A stretch of 64,000 bases of DNA from Paraburkholderia sp. BL10I2N1 (GCF_004361815.1 NZ_SNWA01000001.1:62001-126000); one strand, 5' to 3'. Numbered from the stretch's first letter, positions 46,873 to 59,304 are shown. Notes: generated from the letters alone by a model not told the origin. A program made the numbers and translations.

Positions 46873-49260
46873 ATGGACCTTGCGTTGCCGATGAACTATT
46901 CGCGCACATCCATGAGGCACGACGCGAGGCTTCGCCGCGACCCGGCAGTGTCGCGCCGGCGTGCTCTCCTTGTGATCCCCGCCCTCGGCGTGCTGGTCCT
47001 GATCCTGCTATGGACGGTGATCTTCGCCCGGCTCTCAGTCGAAAAGGACACGACCTATCGGGAAGCGATGGCTTCAAGCGCGATCCTGTCGGCGGCACTG
47101 GAGCAGCACACCGTCAAGGCCATCCATCAGGTCGACCAGATCACGCGCTTCGTCAAATACGAATTCGAGAAGTCGCCTGATCATTTCGATCTCGCAAGCA
47201 CTGTCGAAAAGGGTGTCGTGCAGAGCGAGACGCTCGTGCAGGTGTCGCTGATCGACGAGCACGGCATGCTGATCGCGAATACCGCCGATCCGAATCCAAA
47301 GCGTATCGATCTGTCGGACCGCGAACACTTCAAGGTGCATGAGCACGAGAACGACGACGCGCTATACATCAGCAAGCCGGTGCTCGGCCGCGTATCCGGT
47401 CACTGGACCTTGCAGATGACGCGGCGACTCAATCATCCCGATGGTTCGTTCGCGGGCGTCGTGGTGGTGTCGGAAGATCCGAGCTACTTCACGACCGACT
47501 TCTACAACAACGCGGCGATCGGTCGTGACGGCGTGATCGCGGTGATCTCCGACACCGGCACCGTACTCGCGCGACGCACGGGCGGCGCGGAAAACGCAGC
47601 CGGCGCGTTCTCGGCGAGCGGCACTTATCCCACTTCGGAACATGTGTCGGGCACTTACGTCGACCCGATCGATAACGTCACGCGCATCGTGTCCTATCGC
47701 CATATCGACGGCTATCCGCTCGGTGTGCTGGTCGGCCTGTCGCAGGCAGAGGAATTCGCCGACTACAACCACACGCGCAACGTCTATCTGCTGATGGCGG
47801 GCTTCATCTCGCTCGCGATGCTGAGCTTCTTCGCGGTGGCGACAGGCCTCATCGGCAAGCTGCTCGGCCGCGAACGCGAGATGACCCATCTCGTCGAATA
47901 CGATCTGCTGACCGGCTTGCGCAATCGCTATGCCACGTTGCGCAGCCTCCGGCACGACGTGGCGCTGACGGCCAACGTCGGGCGCCTCGCGATCCTCTTC
48001 ATCGACCTGGACAACTTCAAGACGGTCAACGACACGCTCGGCCACAACGCCGGCGACATCGTGCTGCAGATGACCGCTTCGCGCCTCGCCGATGCAGTGG
48101 GCGCCGAAGGCGCGTTGAGCCGCATCGGCGGCGACGAGTTCGTCGTGATCGTCAAGGGCGATAACGTCGAGAAGCGTGCCGTCGAACTCGCCGAGGCCGC
48201 GGCCGAGGTCTTTGCGAAACCGTTCGAGGTGCGCGGCAGTTCGTTCGTGCTGCATGCAAGCATCGGCATCGCGCTCTATTCGGTGGCCAACGAAAGCGAA
48301 ATCGATCTGCTGAAGAAAGCCGACCTCGCGATGTACAGCGCGAAGGACGCGGGCAAGAACTGCTATCAGTTCTATTCGCCGCAGCTGTCGCATCGCGCGG
48401 ACCATCTGATGAAGTGGGAACAACAGCTGCGCGTCGCGCTGGCTGAAGGCCAGCTGTTTCTCGCCTACCAGCCCAAAGTCGATCTCACGCGGCGCTGTAT
48501 CACGGGCTTCGAGGCGTTGGTGCGATGGAATCATCCGCAGCACGGCCTGATTCCGGCCAACGAGTTCATCCCGGTTGCCGAATCGACGGGTCTGATTGTG
48601 CCGATCGGCGACTTCGTGATCCGCACCGCATGCCGCCAGCTCGCCCTGTGGCAGCAGCAGGGCTACGATCCGCTGTCGCTCGCGATCAACATTTCCGCCG
48701 TGCAGTTCTGGCGCGGCGACCTGTATGAGACGGTGTCGCGGGCCATCGAGGAAAGCGGCGTCCCCGCGCGCCGCCTCGAACTGGAAATCACCGAAACGGC
48801 GATGATGGAATATCCCGACCTCGTGTCGGAGAAAATCTTCGCGTTAAAGCGTCTGGGGGTACGCATCGCGCTCGACGACTTCGGCACGGGCTATTCGTCG
48901 CTGTCGTACCTGAACCGCTTCTCGGTCGATACGCTAAAGGTCGATCGCTCGTTCGTGCAGGCCATTCCCGGCGACCGCAGCGTCTGCGTGATGGTGACGG
49001 CGATCGTCAACCTCGCGCGCTCGCTGGGGCTGACGGTGGTGGTCGAGGGCACCGAAACAGAAGAACAGATCGCATGGCTCGCCGCGCTCGGCCATATCGA
49101 GGCACAAGGGTTCCTCTTCTCGCGTCCGGTGCCGGCCGAAGGCATTTCCGCCCTGCTCGAACGCTTCGGCGTTTGTGGGATGCACGACCGGCGCGTCACG
49201 CAGGAACCCGACGCCGACAGCACCAGCGACACACCGAGCACGAGCGGCCTGTCCGCCTGA
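46873..49260 (+). CDS. Bifunctional diguanylate cyclase/phosphodiesterase (Cache-type sensor, GGDEF, EAL)
   Basis: Membrane c-di-GMP enzyme of 795 residues. TM1 about 30-52, a periplasmic double-Cache-like sensor about 55-300, TM2 about 306-328, GGDEF about 345-500 and EAL about 520-775. The GGDEF motif (RIGGDEFVVI) is intact, but the RxxD inhibitory site is absent. The EAL domain keeps FEALVRW, ELEITE, DDFGTGYSSL, KVDRSFV and VVVEGTE, so it should hydrolyse c-di-GMP. Starts at 46891 or 46912 are also possible; none has a strong Shine-Dalgarno. Confidence 0.92.
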   Translation: MDLALPMNYSRTSMRHDARLRRDPAVSRRRALLVIPALGVLVLILLWTVIFARLSVEKDTTYREAMASSAILSAALEQHTVKAIHQVDQITRFVKYEFEKSPDHFDLASTVEKGVVQSETLVQVSLIDEHGMLIANTADPNPKRIDLSDREHFKVHEHENDDALYISKPVLGRVSGHWTLQMTRRLNHPDGSFAGVVVVSEDPSYFTTDFYNNAAIGRDGVIAVISDTGTVLARRTGGAENAAGAFSASGTYPTSEHVSGTYVDPIDNVTRIVSYRHIDGYPLGVLVGLSQAEEFADYNHTRNVYLLMAGFISLAMLSFFAVATGLIGKLLGREREMTHLVEYDLLTGLRNRYATLRSLRHDVALTANVGRLAILFIDLDNFKTVNDTLGHNAGDIVLQMTASRLADAVGAEGALSRIGGDEFVVIVKGDNVEKRAVELAEAAAEVFAKPFEVRGSSFVLHASIGIALYSVANESEIDLLKKADLAMYSAKDAGKNCYQFYSPQLSHRADHLMKWEQQLRVALAEGQLFLAYQPKVDLTRRCITGFEALVRWNHPQHGLIPANEFIPVAESTGLIVPIGDFVIRTACRQLALWQQQGYDPLSLAINISAVQFWRGDLYETVSRAIEESGVPARRLELEITETAMMEYPDLVSEKIFALKRLGVRIALDDFGTGYSSLSYLNRFSVDTLKVDRSFVQAIPGDRSVCVMVTAIVNLARSLGLTVVVEGTETEEQIAWLAALGHIEAQGFLFSRPVPAEGISALLERFGVCGMHDRRVTQEPDADSTSDTPSTSGLSA

Positions 49261-49401
49261 ACGTTCGGGCAGGCTGGGCGGCATCCGGCACACAAAGATA
49301 CGACGTCACGACGCATGCCGGACTGGCCACGCGGCGCGCGTCGAATAACTGCCAGGCCCGAAGATAGAATACGCGTACGGCGCGCCCGGCGCGGATTTGC
49401 C

Positions 49402-50610
49402 ATGCACATGACCACGACGAGGGAAGCCACGCGGCTCGGTGAGCGCGAACCACTGTGGACGCTCTTTCGCGTCGTGTGCGGCCTGTCCGCGCTGTCGTGG
49501 GGCGGCCTCGCACTGATGGCACAACTGGAGCATCACTACGTGGAACGCGAGGAGCGGCTGTCGCGCCTCGCATTCTCCGACCTGATTGCGCTCGCGTGGA
49601 TGGTGCCAGGGCCGGTGGGTTGCAACGTCGCCGTGCAGTTGGGTCATACATTGCGCGGACGCGCGGGCGCATGGGTCGCTGGCATCGCAAGCGTGCTGCC
49701 CTTCTTCATGCTGATGACCCTGTTCGCAATCTTCTATCGCACGCCGCTGATTCGCGCGGCCGCTTCGGAAACCCTGCTCAATCACTTCAGCGTCGTGCTC
49801 GCGACGCTGATCGCCGTCACCTGGTACAAGCAGACGCGCGCGCTCGTGCGCGGTCGGCTCGAGTGGAGTGTGGCGGTACTCGCCTGTATCGCGCTCTTCT
49901 TCGCGCACAGTCCGGCGGCGTATGTCGTGATACTGGGCAGCGCGTTCGCGTCGGGCTGGGTGACAAGCCCCGTGCAGAAGGCAAGACTGGAGATATCGGT
50001 CGGCTCGGGCGACCGTCAGTTGCTGTTGTGGCTCGGCGTGCTGGTCGTGCTGTTCGCTGTCCCGTTGCCGCATGATTACGAGTTAGCGCTTCTGTGGCCG
50101 CGCCTTGCCGGCGCCGGGATGACGCTCTTCGGCGGCGGCTTCTCGGCGCTACCGGTACTGAAGACCCTGTTCGTCACGCCCGCGATCGGCGTATCCGACA
50201 ACGATTTCACGCTGGCATTCTCACTCTCGCCGCTCTCGCCCGGGCCGCTCCTGAATGTCATTCCGTTCTTCGGCTATCTGATCGACGGCTGGGTTGGCGC
50301 GCTGATTGCAACGGTCGCGCTATTCGTGCCTTCCGGTTGCCTCGTCGTGCTTGCCCAGCGGCATCTGTACCAGTTGAAGACACACCCGCGCTTCGAGCAC
50401 GGCATGCGGGTGTTGCGGGCGGTGACGACAGCGTTTCTTGCCGTCGCCGTGTTGAAGATCGGCTATCGCGTGCCGCTTCAGCCGGTCTACCTTGTCACTG
50501 CGCTGTTCTCACTGGTGTGTTTCGCGAAGCTCAGGCTGCCGGTGTATGCGGTATACGGGACGGTCGGTCTCGCGTGTGGACTGTGGCTCGTTTATCGACA
50601 CATCGTGTGA
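49402..50610 (+). CDS. Chromate transporter (CHR family), two-domain
   Basis: Inner-membrane protein of 402 residues with two homologous CHR halves: the first around SALSWGGLALMAQLEHHYV and LAWMVPGPVGCNVAV, the second around TLFGGGFSALPVLKTLFV and LSPLSPGPLLNVIPFFGYL, each with a PGP-type motif. ChrA-type proteins export chromate, but many members have untested substrates. The ATG at 49402 (MHMTTTRE) is chosen; no clear Shine-Dalgarno. It is convergent with the CopD-like gene, 37 nt away. Confidence 0.85.
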   Translation: MHMTTTREATRLGEREPLWTLFRVVCGLSALSWGGLALMAQLEHHYVEREERLSRLAFSDLIALAWMVPGPVGCNVAVQLGHTLRGRAGAWVAGIASVLPFFMLMTLFAIFYRTPLIRAAASETLLNHFSVVLATLIAVTWYKQTRALVRGRLEWSVAVLACIALFFAHSPAAYVVILGSAFASGWVTSPVQKARLEISVGSGDRQLLLWLGVLVVLFAVPLPHDYELALLWPRLAGAGMTLFGGGFSALPVLKTLFVTPAIGVSDNDFTLAFSLSPLSPGPLLNVIPFFGYLIDGWVGALIATVALFVPSGCLVVLAQRHLYQLKTHPRFEHGMRVLRAVTTAFLAVAVLKIGYRVPLQPVYLVTALFSLVCFAKLRLPVYAVYGTVGLACGLWLVYRHIV

Positions 50611-50647
50611 GCGCGTTCAGGAGACGCACCTCGCCACGACGCGACGC

Positions 50648-51112
50648 CTAAAACCCGCGCGACATCACCGCGACGCCGATCGTCACCACACCGAGAACCA
50701 GATTGATGACGACCAGCCGGCGCACTGTACCGACTGCGCGTGCGCCGTCCGGCCAGTTCTGCGCCTGTACCGCGCGACGGATGCGCGGATACACCGCAAA
50801 GCGGATGTGTCCGAAGATCAGCATCATCACGATGCCGAGACCGGCCATCGCGTGCAGCGTCCAGGATGCGTGACCGCCGCCGAACTGCATCAGCAGGAAA
50901 CCACCCGACAACAGGATCACCAGCACAGCGGCCGCGACCCAGTTGAAGAAGCGCGCAAACACGGATTCCCAGAGCGGCAGACGCAGTTGCGGAGACAGAT
51001 CGGCAAGCGCCGGCCGCAGACAGAAATGCGCGAAGACCATGCCGCCGACCCACACGGCCACACCGAGCAGATGCAGAAAGAGCGCGACTTCAATTTCAAT
51101 GGCTTTGGTCAT
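50648..51112 (-). CDS. CopD-family inner-membrane protein
   Basis: Protein of 154 residues with four hydrophobic segments (ALFLHLLGVAVWVGGMVFAHF, WVAAAVLVILLSGGF, MAGLGIVMMLIFGHIRFAVYP and LVVINLVLGVVTIGVAVM). The layout and the HLLGVAVWVGGMVF start resemble the CopD copper-resistance/transport domain. No copC is adjacent, so copper is only a guess. It has AAAGGAAA-type purines before the ATG. Confidence 0.78.
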   Translation of the reverse strand: MTKAIEIEVALFLHLLGVAVWVGGMVFAHFCLRPALADLSPQLRLPLWESVFARFFNWVAAAVLVILLSGGFLLMQFGGGHASWTLHAMAGLGIVMMLIFGHIRFAVYPRIRRAVQAQNWPDGARAVGTVRRLVVINLVLGVVTIGVAVMSRGF

Positions 51113-51396
51113 GGTTATTTTCCTTTCTCGATGGCGGGGGCCGCGCTCCGTTGGCGCGGCTTATGAGCGCGTTCGACCACTGTCTCGCACCGCAGTTCAT
51201 CTTTGTGTTTGATTTACATACAGGCGCGCTACAGCTACGTCGCCTGTGCAAATGTTGAATGCAGGTCAGACGCAGAAGCCAGTAGCGCACACGCTCCCCC
51301 GAACGCATGTGCTACGTCAATCGCGCCGATGACGGGGTGACTTGATGAGCCGGTGCAACCCCTGCCACCGGCTAACCGCCTGACCCGCGCTCAGCC
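51113..51396. other. Intergenic region between the CopD-like gene and parC
   Basis: 284 nt, both flanking genes on the minus strand. The 60 nt around 51200-51240 are AT-rich for this genome and may hold the CopD-like gene promoter; no clean hexamer pair is seen. The left-hand end of this entry near parC contains the hairpin at 51348-51373. Confidence 0.35.
51348..51373 (-). terminator. Hairpin downstream of parC
   Basis: 8-bp perfect stem AGCCGGTG / CACCGGCT with a 10-nt loop, 24 nt past the parC stop. No T-run follows. Confidence 0.42.
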
Positions 51397-53715
51397 TCAG
51401 CCTGCCAGCGCCGGCCGCAGACCCAGCAGCTTCAGCTTCGTATCCGGCGCACGGCCCTTGCGCGCCCGCTTGCCGATATGCGGAGCCAGTGCTGCACCAG
51501 CCAGCGTCTCTTCCTGCGGTTTGCCGCCACGGCCCGTACCGACCAGCACCACGCCCGCCTTGCCGATCGCCAGCGCCTGCACGAGCGTTTCCTTCGGATC
51601 GAGCGCTATCAGCGTGACGCCGCGTCCACCGCCCGACAGCGTCTTCATTTCATCGAGGCCGAACACGAGAATGCGCCCAACGCTCGATAGACACGCAACG
51701 TGCGTCGCGTCCGGCAACATCGGCATCGGCGCGAGCGGCGTCGCGCCTTCGTCGATGGTCATAAATGACTTGCCCGCCTTGACACGGCTCACCATGTCGC
51801 CCACCTTCGCGATGAAGCCGAAGCTGTTGCTCGACGCAAGCAGCAGCGCCTGCTCCGCCGACGCCGCGTAGTAGTGCATCAGGTGCGTGCCCGACTCCAG
51901 TTCGATCAGCGACGTGACCGGCACGCCATCGCCGCGACCGCCCGGCAACATGGCGACCGCAACCGAATAGACGCGCCCTTTGCTGCCCCACGCGATCAGT
52001 GTATCGGGCGTGCGGCACTGGAACGCCGCGTAGAGGCCGTCACCCGCCTTGAACGTGAAGCCAGCCGGATCGAGGCCGTGGCCCTTGAGCGAGCGCACCC
52101 AGCCCTTCTGCGAGACAACAACCGTGACCGGCTCGTCGACCACGCGCGCCTCGAAGGTCGCGCGCTTTTCCTGCTGGATCAGCGTGCGGCGATCGTCGCC
52201 GTACTGCTTCGCGTCGCCTTCGATTTCCTTGATGAGCAGACGCTTCATCGCGGATTCGCTACCCAACAGTTCTTCGAGCCTCGCCTTCTCGTCGCGCAAT
52301 TCACCGAGTTCCTTCTCGATCTTGATCTTCTCGAGCCGCGCCAGCTGACGCAGGCGGATTTCAAGAATGTCCTCGGCCTGGCGGTCCGACAGACCAAAGG
52401 CCGAGATCAGCGCAGCCTTCGGTTCGTCCGACTCGCGAATGATGCGGATGACTTCGTCGATATTCAAAAAGACGATCATCCGGCCTTCGAGGATGTGAAT
52501 CCGGTCGTTGACCTTCATCAGCCGGTGCTGCGTGCGGCGCGTGACGGTCGCGAAGCGGAAGCTGATCCACTCCTGAAGGATCTCGATGAGGCCCTTCTGA
52601 CGCGGCCGGCCATCGCCGCCCACCATCACCAGATTGAGCGACGCGTTCGATTCGAGGCTCGTATGCGCGAGCAGCGTATTGACGAATTCCGTCTGGTCGA
52701 TTCGGCTCGACTTCGGCTCGAACACGAGACGCACCGGCGCATCCTTGCCCGATTCGTCGCGCACCGCGTCAAGCAGGGCGAGCATCGTCTGCTTCGTCTG
52801 CAACTGCTCGGGCGTGAGGGTTTTCTTGCCGAGCTTGATCTTCGGGTTCGTCTGCTCCTCGATTTCCTCGAGCACCTTCTGGCCCGACGTGTTCGGCGGC
52901 AATTCGGTGATGACGAGCTGCCACTGACCCCGCGCGAGGTCTTCGATCTTCCAGCGCGCGCGCACCTTCAGGCTGCCGCGGCCGGTTTCATAGGCCGCCG
53001 AGATTTCCGCTTCGCTCGAAATGATCTGGCCGCCGCCGGGGAAATCCGGACCCGGGACGTGCTGCATCAGTTCGGCATGCGGGAGCGTCGGATGCCGGAT
53101 CATGGTGACTGCCGCCGCCGCGACTTCGCGCAGGTTGTGCGACGGGATCTCCGTTGCCAGACCCACCGCGATGCCAGATGCACCGTTGAGCAGCACGAAC
53201 GGCAAACGCGCGGGCAGCAGCTTCGGCTCTTCGAACGAGCCGTCGTAGTTCGGCATGAAGTCGACCGTACCCTGGTCGATTTCGTCGAGCAGCAGTTTGG
53301 CGATCGGCGTGAGGCGCGCTTCGGTGTAGCGCATTGCCGCTGCGCCGTCGCCGTCGCGCGAGCCAAAGTTGCCCTGCCCGTCGATGAGCGGATAGCGCAT
53401 CGAGAAATCCTGCGCGAGCCGCACGAGCGCGTCGTACGCGGACTGGTCGCCGTGCGGGTGATACTTGCCCAGCACGTCGCCGACCACGCGCGCCGACTTC
53501 ACCGGCTTCGCATTGTCGGCGAGACCCATCTCGTTCATCGCATACAGGATGCGGCGCTGCACCGGCTTCTGGCCGTCGCAGACGTCGGGCAGCGCGCGCC
53601 CCTTGACGACGCTCACCGCGTAGTCGAGATACGCGCGTTCCGCGTAGTTGCCGAGCGTCAGGGAGCCGCCGGCGGGCACCGCCTCGGTGAAAAGATCGGG
53701 AGTGTTATCGTCCAT
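51397..53715 (-). CDS. parC: DNA topoisomerase IV subunit A
   Basis: Decatenase subunit that cuts and rejoins DNA. The 772-residue protein has the winged-helix/tower core with the catalytic Tyr in [10 protein letters not shown] (Y130) and a shorter C-terminal beta-pinwheel than GyrA. In the quinolone pocket [12 protein letters not shown], Gln91 takes the place of E. coli ParC Ser80 and Asp95 that of Glu84. parE lies 59 nt upstream on the same strand. Confidence 0.96.
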   Translation of the reverse strand: MDDNTPDLFTEAVPAGGSLTLGNYAERAYLDYAVSVVKGRALPDVCDGQKPVQRRILYAMNEMGLADNAKPVKSARVVGDVLGKYHPHGDQSAYDALVRLAQDFSMRYPLIDGQGNFGSRDGDGAAAMRYTEARLTPIAKLLLDEIDQGTVDFMPNYDGSFEEPKLLPARLPFVLLNGASGIAVGLATEIPSHNLREVAAAAVTMIRHPTLPHAELMQHVPGPDFPGGGQIISSEAEISAAYETGRGSLKVRARWKIEDLARGQWQLVITELPPNTSGQKVLEEIEEQTNPKIKLGKKTLTPEQLQTKQTMLALLDAVRDESGKDAPVRLVFEPKSSRIDQTEFVNTLLAHTSLESNASLNLVMVGGDGRPRQKGLIEILQEWISFRFATVTRRTQHRLMKVNDRIHILEGRMIVFLNIDEVIRIIRESDEPKAALISAFGLSDRQAEDILEIRLRQLARLEKIKIEKELGELRDEKARLEELLGSESAMKRLLIKEIEGDAKQYGDDRRTLIQQEKRATFEARVVDEPVTVVVSQKGWVRSLKGHGLDPAGFTFKAGDGLYAAFQCRTPDTLIAWGSKGRVYSVAVAMLPGGRGDGVPVTSLIELESGTHLMHYYAASAEQALLLASSNSFGFIAKVGDMVSRVKAGKSFMTIDEGATPLAPMPMLPDATHVACLSSVGRILVFGLDEMKTLSGGGRGVTLIALDPKETLVQALAIGKAGVVLVGTGRGGKPQEETLAGAALAPHIGKRARKGRAPDTKLKLLGLRPALAG

Positions 53716-53774
53716 CTAGATGTCGTGTCCGTGGTTTGGCGTGAGAGCAGCGCTCGCAGGATGCGTCAGCGCGC

Positions 53775-55760
53775 TCAAATGTCCGCTTCGACTTCGTTGC
53801 CCTTCTCTTCGAGCCAGCTGCGCCGCGACGCCGCTTCGCCCTTGCCCATCAGCATCGTCATGCGTGCGACGGTCGCGTCGAAATCGAGTTCGCCGAGCGA
53901 GACGGGCGACAGACGCCGCGTGTCCGGGTTCATCGTCGTGTCCCACAACTGCTCGGCGCTCATTTCGCCGAGGCCCTTGAAGCGGCTGATGGTCCATTGC
54001 GATTCACGCACGCCGTCCTTGCGCAGCTTGTCGAGGATCGCTTCGAGTTCGCCTTCGTCCAGCGCATACAGTTTCTGCGCCGGCTTCTTGCCGCGCGCCG
54101 GAGCATCGACGCGAAAGAGCGGCGGCCGCGCAACACACACGTGCCCGCGTTCGATCAGCTGCGGAAAATGCTTGAAGAAGAGCGTGAGCAGCAGCACCTG
54201 GATGTGCGCGCCGTCGACGTCCGCATCCGACAGGATGCAGATCTTGCCGTAACGAAGGTTCGACAGGTCGGCGTTGTCGTCGGGACCATGCGGATCGACG
54301 CCGATCGCCACCGAGATATCGTGCACTTCGTTATTCGCGAAGAGGCGGTCGCGCTCGGTTTCCCACGTGTTGAGCACCTTGCCGCGCAGCGGCAGGATCG
54401 CCTGATATTCTTTGTCGCGCCCCATCTTGGCCGAACCGCCTGCCGAATCACCTTCGACGAGGAAGAGTTCATTGCGGCCGATTTCGGTCGATTCGCAGTC
54501 TGTCAGCTTGCCTGGCAGCACAGCGACACCCGAACCCTTGCGCTTCTCGACCTTCTGGCCGGCGCGCGTGCGCGCCTGGGCCTGCTTGATGACGAGGTCG
54601 GCGAGCTTCTTGCCGTGCTCGACGTGCTGATTGAGCCACAACTCGAGCGCCGGACGGGCAAACGAAGAGACCAGCTTGACCGCGTCGCGGCTATTCAGGC
54701 GCTCCTTGATCTGCCCTTGAAACTGCGGATCGAGCACCTTCGCCGACAGCACGAACGACACGCGGGCGAACACGTCATCCGCGAGCAGCTTCACGCCCTT
54801 CGGCTGAAGATTGTGCAACTCGACGAAGCTCTTGACCGCCTGGAAAAGACCTTCGCGCAGACCGGATTCATGCGTGCCGCCGGCGGGCGTCGGAATCAGG
54901 TTGACGTACGACTCGCGCGTGAGCGGACCTTCCTCGCTCCACGCGACGACCCACGCTGCGCCTTCGCCTTCGGCAAAGGTCTCCTCGTTCGAGCGCGAGC
55001 TTTCCGCGTAGCGCTCGCCTTCGAAGAGCGGAATCAGCAGGTCGCTCCCGGCCATGCCTTCGAGCAGATAGCCGCGCAAACCGTCTTGGTACTTCCAGCT
55101 TTGCTGCTCGCCGGTTTTCTCATTGATGAGCGTGACTTCGACGCCTGGCAGCAGCACTGCCTTTGAGCGCAACAGGCGCTGCAGGTCGCCGATTGGCAAA
55201 TTCGGCGAGTCGAAATATTTCGGATTGGCCCAGGCACGCACGCGCGTGCCCGACTTCTTGTCCGAACGCGTGGCGGGGCGCACTTCCAGCGGCTTGACGA
55301 CATCGCCGTCGGCAAAGCCGAGTTCGGCGACCTTGCCGTCGCGCCAGACCGTGACGTCGAGGCGCGTAGACAGCGCGTTGGTCACCGACACGCCAACGCC
55401 GTGCAGGCCGCCCGAGAACGTGTACGCGCCGCCGGCGGCCTTGTCGAACTTGCCGCCCGCGTGCAGGCGTGTGAACACGATCTCGACGACCGGCACACCC
55501 TCTTCGGGGTGCATCCCGAACGGGATGCCGCGGGCGTCGTCCTCGACGGACACGGACTGATCCGTATGCAACGTGACGATGATCTGACGTCCGTAGCCGC
55601 CGAGGGCTTCGTCGGCCGCGTTGTCGATGACTTCCTGAATGATGTGCAGCGGATTTTCGGTGCGCGTGTACATGCCGGGCCGTTGCTTGACCGGCTCCAG
55701 GCCCTTCAGCACCTTGATCGACGCTTCGCTATACGCGGCGTTTGGCTTTTTCGTAGACAT
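53775..55760 (-). CDS. parE: DNA topoisomerase IV subunit B
   Basis: ATPase subunit of topoisomerase IV, 661 residues. N-terminal GHKL ATPase (EVIDNAADEALGGYG, DDARGIPFGMH, GGLHGVGVSVTNAL), transducer domain, then TOPRIM with LFLVEGDSAGGSAK and LSDADVDGAHIQVLLL, and the C-terminal GLGEMSAEQLWDTTMNPDTR. It lacks the long insertion of gamma-proteobacterial GyrB. It leads the parE-parC operon. Confidence 0.97.
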   Translation of the reverse strand: MSTKKPNAAYSEASIKVLKGLEPVKQRPGMYTRTENPLHIIQEVIDNAADEALGGYGRQIIVTLHTDQSVSVEDDARGIPFGMHPEEGVPVVEIVFTRLHAGGKFDKAAGGAYTFSGGLHGVGVSVTNALSTRLDVTVWRDGKVAELGFADGDVVKPLEVRPATRSDKKSGTRVRAWANPKYFDSPNLPIGDLQRLLRSKAVLLPGVEVTLINEKTGEQQSWKYQDGLRGYLLEGMAGSDLLIPLFEGERYAESSRSNEETFAEGEGAAWVVAWSEEGPLTRESYVNLIPTPAGGTHESGLREGLFQAVKSFVELHNLQPKGVKLLADDVFARVSFVLSAKVLDPQFQGQIKERLNSRDAVKLVSSFARPALELWLNQHVEHGKKLADLVIKQAQARTRAGQKVEKRKGSGVAVLPGKLTDCESTEIGRNELFLVEGDSAGGSAKMGRDKEYQAILPLRGKVLNTWETERDRLFANNEVHDISVAIGVDPHGPDDNADLSNLRYGKICILSDADVDGAHIQVLLLTLFFKHFPQLIERGHVCVARPPLFRVDAPARGKKPAQKLYALDEGELEAILDKLRKDGVRESQWTISRFKGLGEMSAEQLWDTTMNPDTRRLSPVSLGELDFDATVARMTMLMGKGEAASRRSWLEEKGNEVEADI

Positions 55761-55912
55761 GGCTTGCTGTGGTCCGTCGGTTCATCGTTGTCCACAGGTC
55801 CTGTGGACATCTGCGTGGACAAACCGTTGAGTTTTCAAAAAAAGCGAAACGAAACAACGGGGTGAATGGCGTGCCCGCAACACGGGCAATCCTTTTATTG
55901 CCTGCAACCTGC

Positions 55913-55939
55913 GTGGCGGTCGTGCGACGCGACCGCCAC
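55913..55939. terminator. Hairpin between uup and parE
   Basis: Perfect 10-bp stem GTGGCGGTCG / CGACCGCCAC with a 7-nt loop, about 97 nt past the uup stop and 153 nt before parE on the same strand. No immediate T-run; the minus strand turns T-rich only around 55840-55860. Confidence 0.42.
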
Positions 55940-56035
55940 AGGAAACAGGTTCGCGGGGTATTTTACTGATTTCGATGCGCGCGGCAATTTGGGTGATATG
56001 AACCGCAAGCGACCGCCCACGGTTCGCCCGGCACC

Positions 56036-57961
<1,926 letters not shown>

Positions 57962-58175
57962 GGGGAAAAAGAAGAAGACCGCGATGAATCGGAACTGCTC
58001 ATTGTACCGGGCGCCGAAGTCTATGCCCGTCCGCCGGATGGCATAGGCCGTCTGGCCAGCTTGATTCAGCCCGGTTAGTGCGGATAATGCGCTCGCACAC
58101 CGCCAGAGGCGAAGGCGCCGGCGCGCAGAAACCCCATGCGATCATGAGTTCTCATGCGCGCCCGGCCGCAGCCTG

Positions 58176-58577
58176 TTACTTCACGTGTACCGTGATCGTC
58201 TTGCTCATCTCCGGGCCATACGAGCGATGCGCGCCGTCGCCAAACTGCAATGTAAGCTTGTGATCGCCCGGCGGGAGCGTCAGGTCCGTTTCCGTCTGCC
58301 CCTTGCCAAAGTGGAGCGACCTGTCGCCGACCGGGATCACTTCACCCTTTGGCAGCGGTGCGCCATCGACCAGCAGATGGTGATGGCCCGTGCCTTCGGT
58401 CATCGTACCGGCGGGTGCGATCTTCATTCCATCGACGGCAAACACCACGTGCACGGGATTGCTGACGGTGGCGCCGTCCGTCGGCGCCACAAACGACACC
58501 CCGTTTGCCCGCGCCACACCAGACACGATTAGCAAACCGGCAAACACGGCGCTGGCCAGCCATTTGTTCTTGAGCAT
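58176..58577 (-). CDS. Secreted DUF4399 protein
   Basis: Periplasmic protein of 133 residues. Signal peptide 1-28 (LASAVFAGLLIVSGVARA), then a DUF4399 domain: VSFVAPTDGATVSNPVHVVF, GTGHHHLLVDG, LHFGKGQTETDLTLPPGDHKLTLQFGDGAH. The HHH motif may bind metal. Function unknown. AAGGAG lies 6-7 nt before the ATG, which fixes the start. It is divergent from the rubredoxin gene. Confidence 0.88.
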   Translation of the reverse strand: MLKNKWLASAVFAGLLIVSGVARANGVSFVAPTDGATVSNPVHVVFAVDGMKIAPAGTMTEGTGHHHLLVDGAPLPKGEVIPVGDRSLHFGKGQTETDLTLPPGDHKLTLQFGDGAHRSYGPEMSKTITVHVK

Positions 58578-58924
58578 CGTCTTCTCCTTGAGGAAAGCGG
58601 CCGACACCGTGCGAATCCAGACGCGCAAGGCACACTGCAAGTCGCAGACAGGCGGCTCACCTGGTGCGCAACTGCCGCCCCGAGGCTGGAGATCCATCGA
58701 TGGTTGTCGAGCAGGCGAGCGAGGCCGCGCTGCAGAGCATACACCGGGCGTATGACGGAGCGGAGCACCGCGCTTCGTAACAGCCCGCGCCCATGGGGCG
58801 CCGGCAAGCGCGACAACGCTATGCAGAAGGCATTTTGCGAATTCCTGTAAGATTGCGGCTCGCCGCGCACCTCGCAACTCGGGGGCAGAACGCGCGGGTT
58901 ATTGAACTGAAGAAAGAGTGCGTC
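58578..58924. other. Divergent intergenic region, no gene seen
   Basis: 347 nt between the starts of the DUF4399 gene and the rubredoxin gene. It should contain both promoters. A TGTAAGAT segment near 58846-58853 could be a -10 for the rubredoxin gene, but no -35 supports it. Open frames on both strands show no protein-like pattern. Confidence 0.35.
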
Positions 58925-59110
58925 GTGAGCGAAGTGATCATTGAGTACAAGAGCTGGGTCTGCCTGATTTGCGGCTGGATCTACAACGAAGAAGAAGGCC
59001 TCCCGGAAGAAGGCATCCCGGCAGGCACGCGCTTCGCCGACATCCCGGAAGACTGGCGCTGCCCACTGTGCGATGTGGGCAAGGCGGAATTCGCCGTCGT
59101 CGAATTCTAA
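58925..59110 (+). CDS. Rubredoxin
   Basis: Small one-iron electron carrier of 61 residues. The four Cys ligands are C13-x2-C16 (CLICGW) and C46-x2-C49 (CPLCDVGK), with the conserved FADIPEDW between. The start is a GTG (MSEVIIEYKSW); no ATG is available in frame nearby. It commonly passes electrons to an alkane hydroxylase or oxygen reductase, neither seen here. A strong terminator follows. Confidence 0.94.
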   Translation: MSEVIIEYKSWVCLICGWIYNEEEGLPEEGIPAGTRFADIPEDWRCPLCDVGKAEFAVVEF

Positions 59111-59181
59111 GGACGATCCTGCATCGGGGTGCGGGGGCAGGTTCGCGCCTTTCGTCGACAGAATCGCCTCGGTACATATGT

Positions 59182-59224
59182 ATGGCCCGACAGGCCCGGA
59201 TCTGTCGGGCCATTTGCTTTATGG
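59182..59224 (+). terminator. Intrinsic terminator of the rubredoxin gene
   Basis: Perfect 12-bp stem ATGGCCCGACAG / CTGTCGGGCCAT with an 8-nt loop, followed by ttgcttta. Confidence 0.88.
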
Positions 59225-59304
59225 GGCGGCTTGAACTGATCCGTTTGAGGTGGTCACCATTCAGGTGCTCGCGGTTCCGCCATAGCCTTTGTGTCGAGCG
59301 TCTT

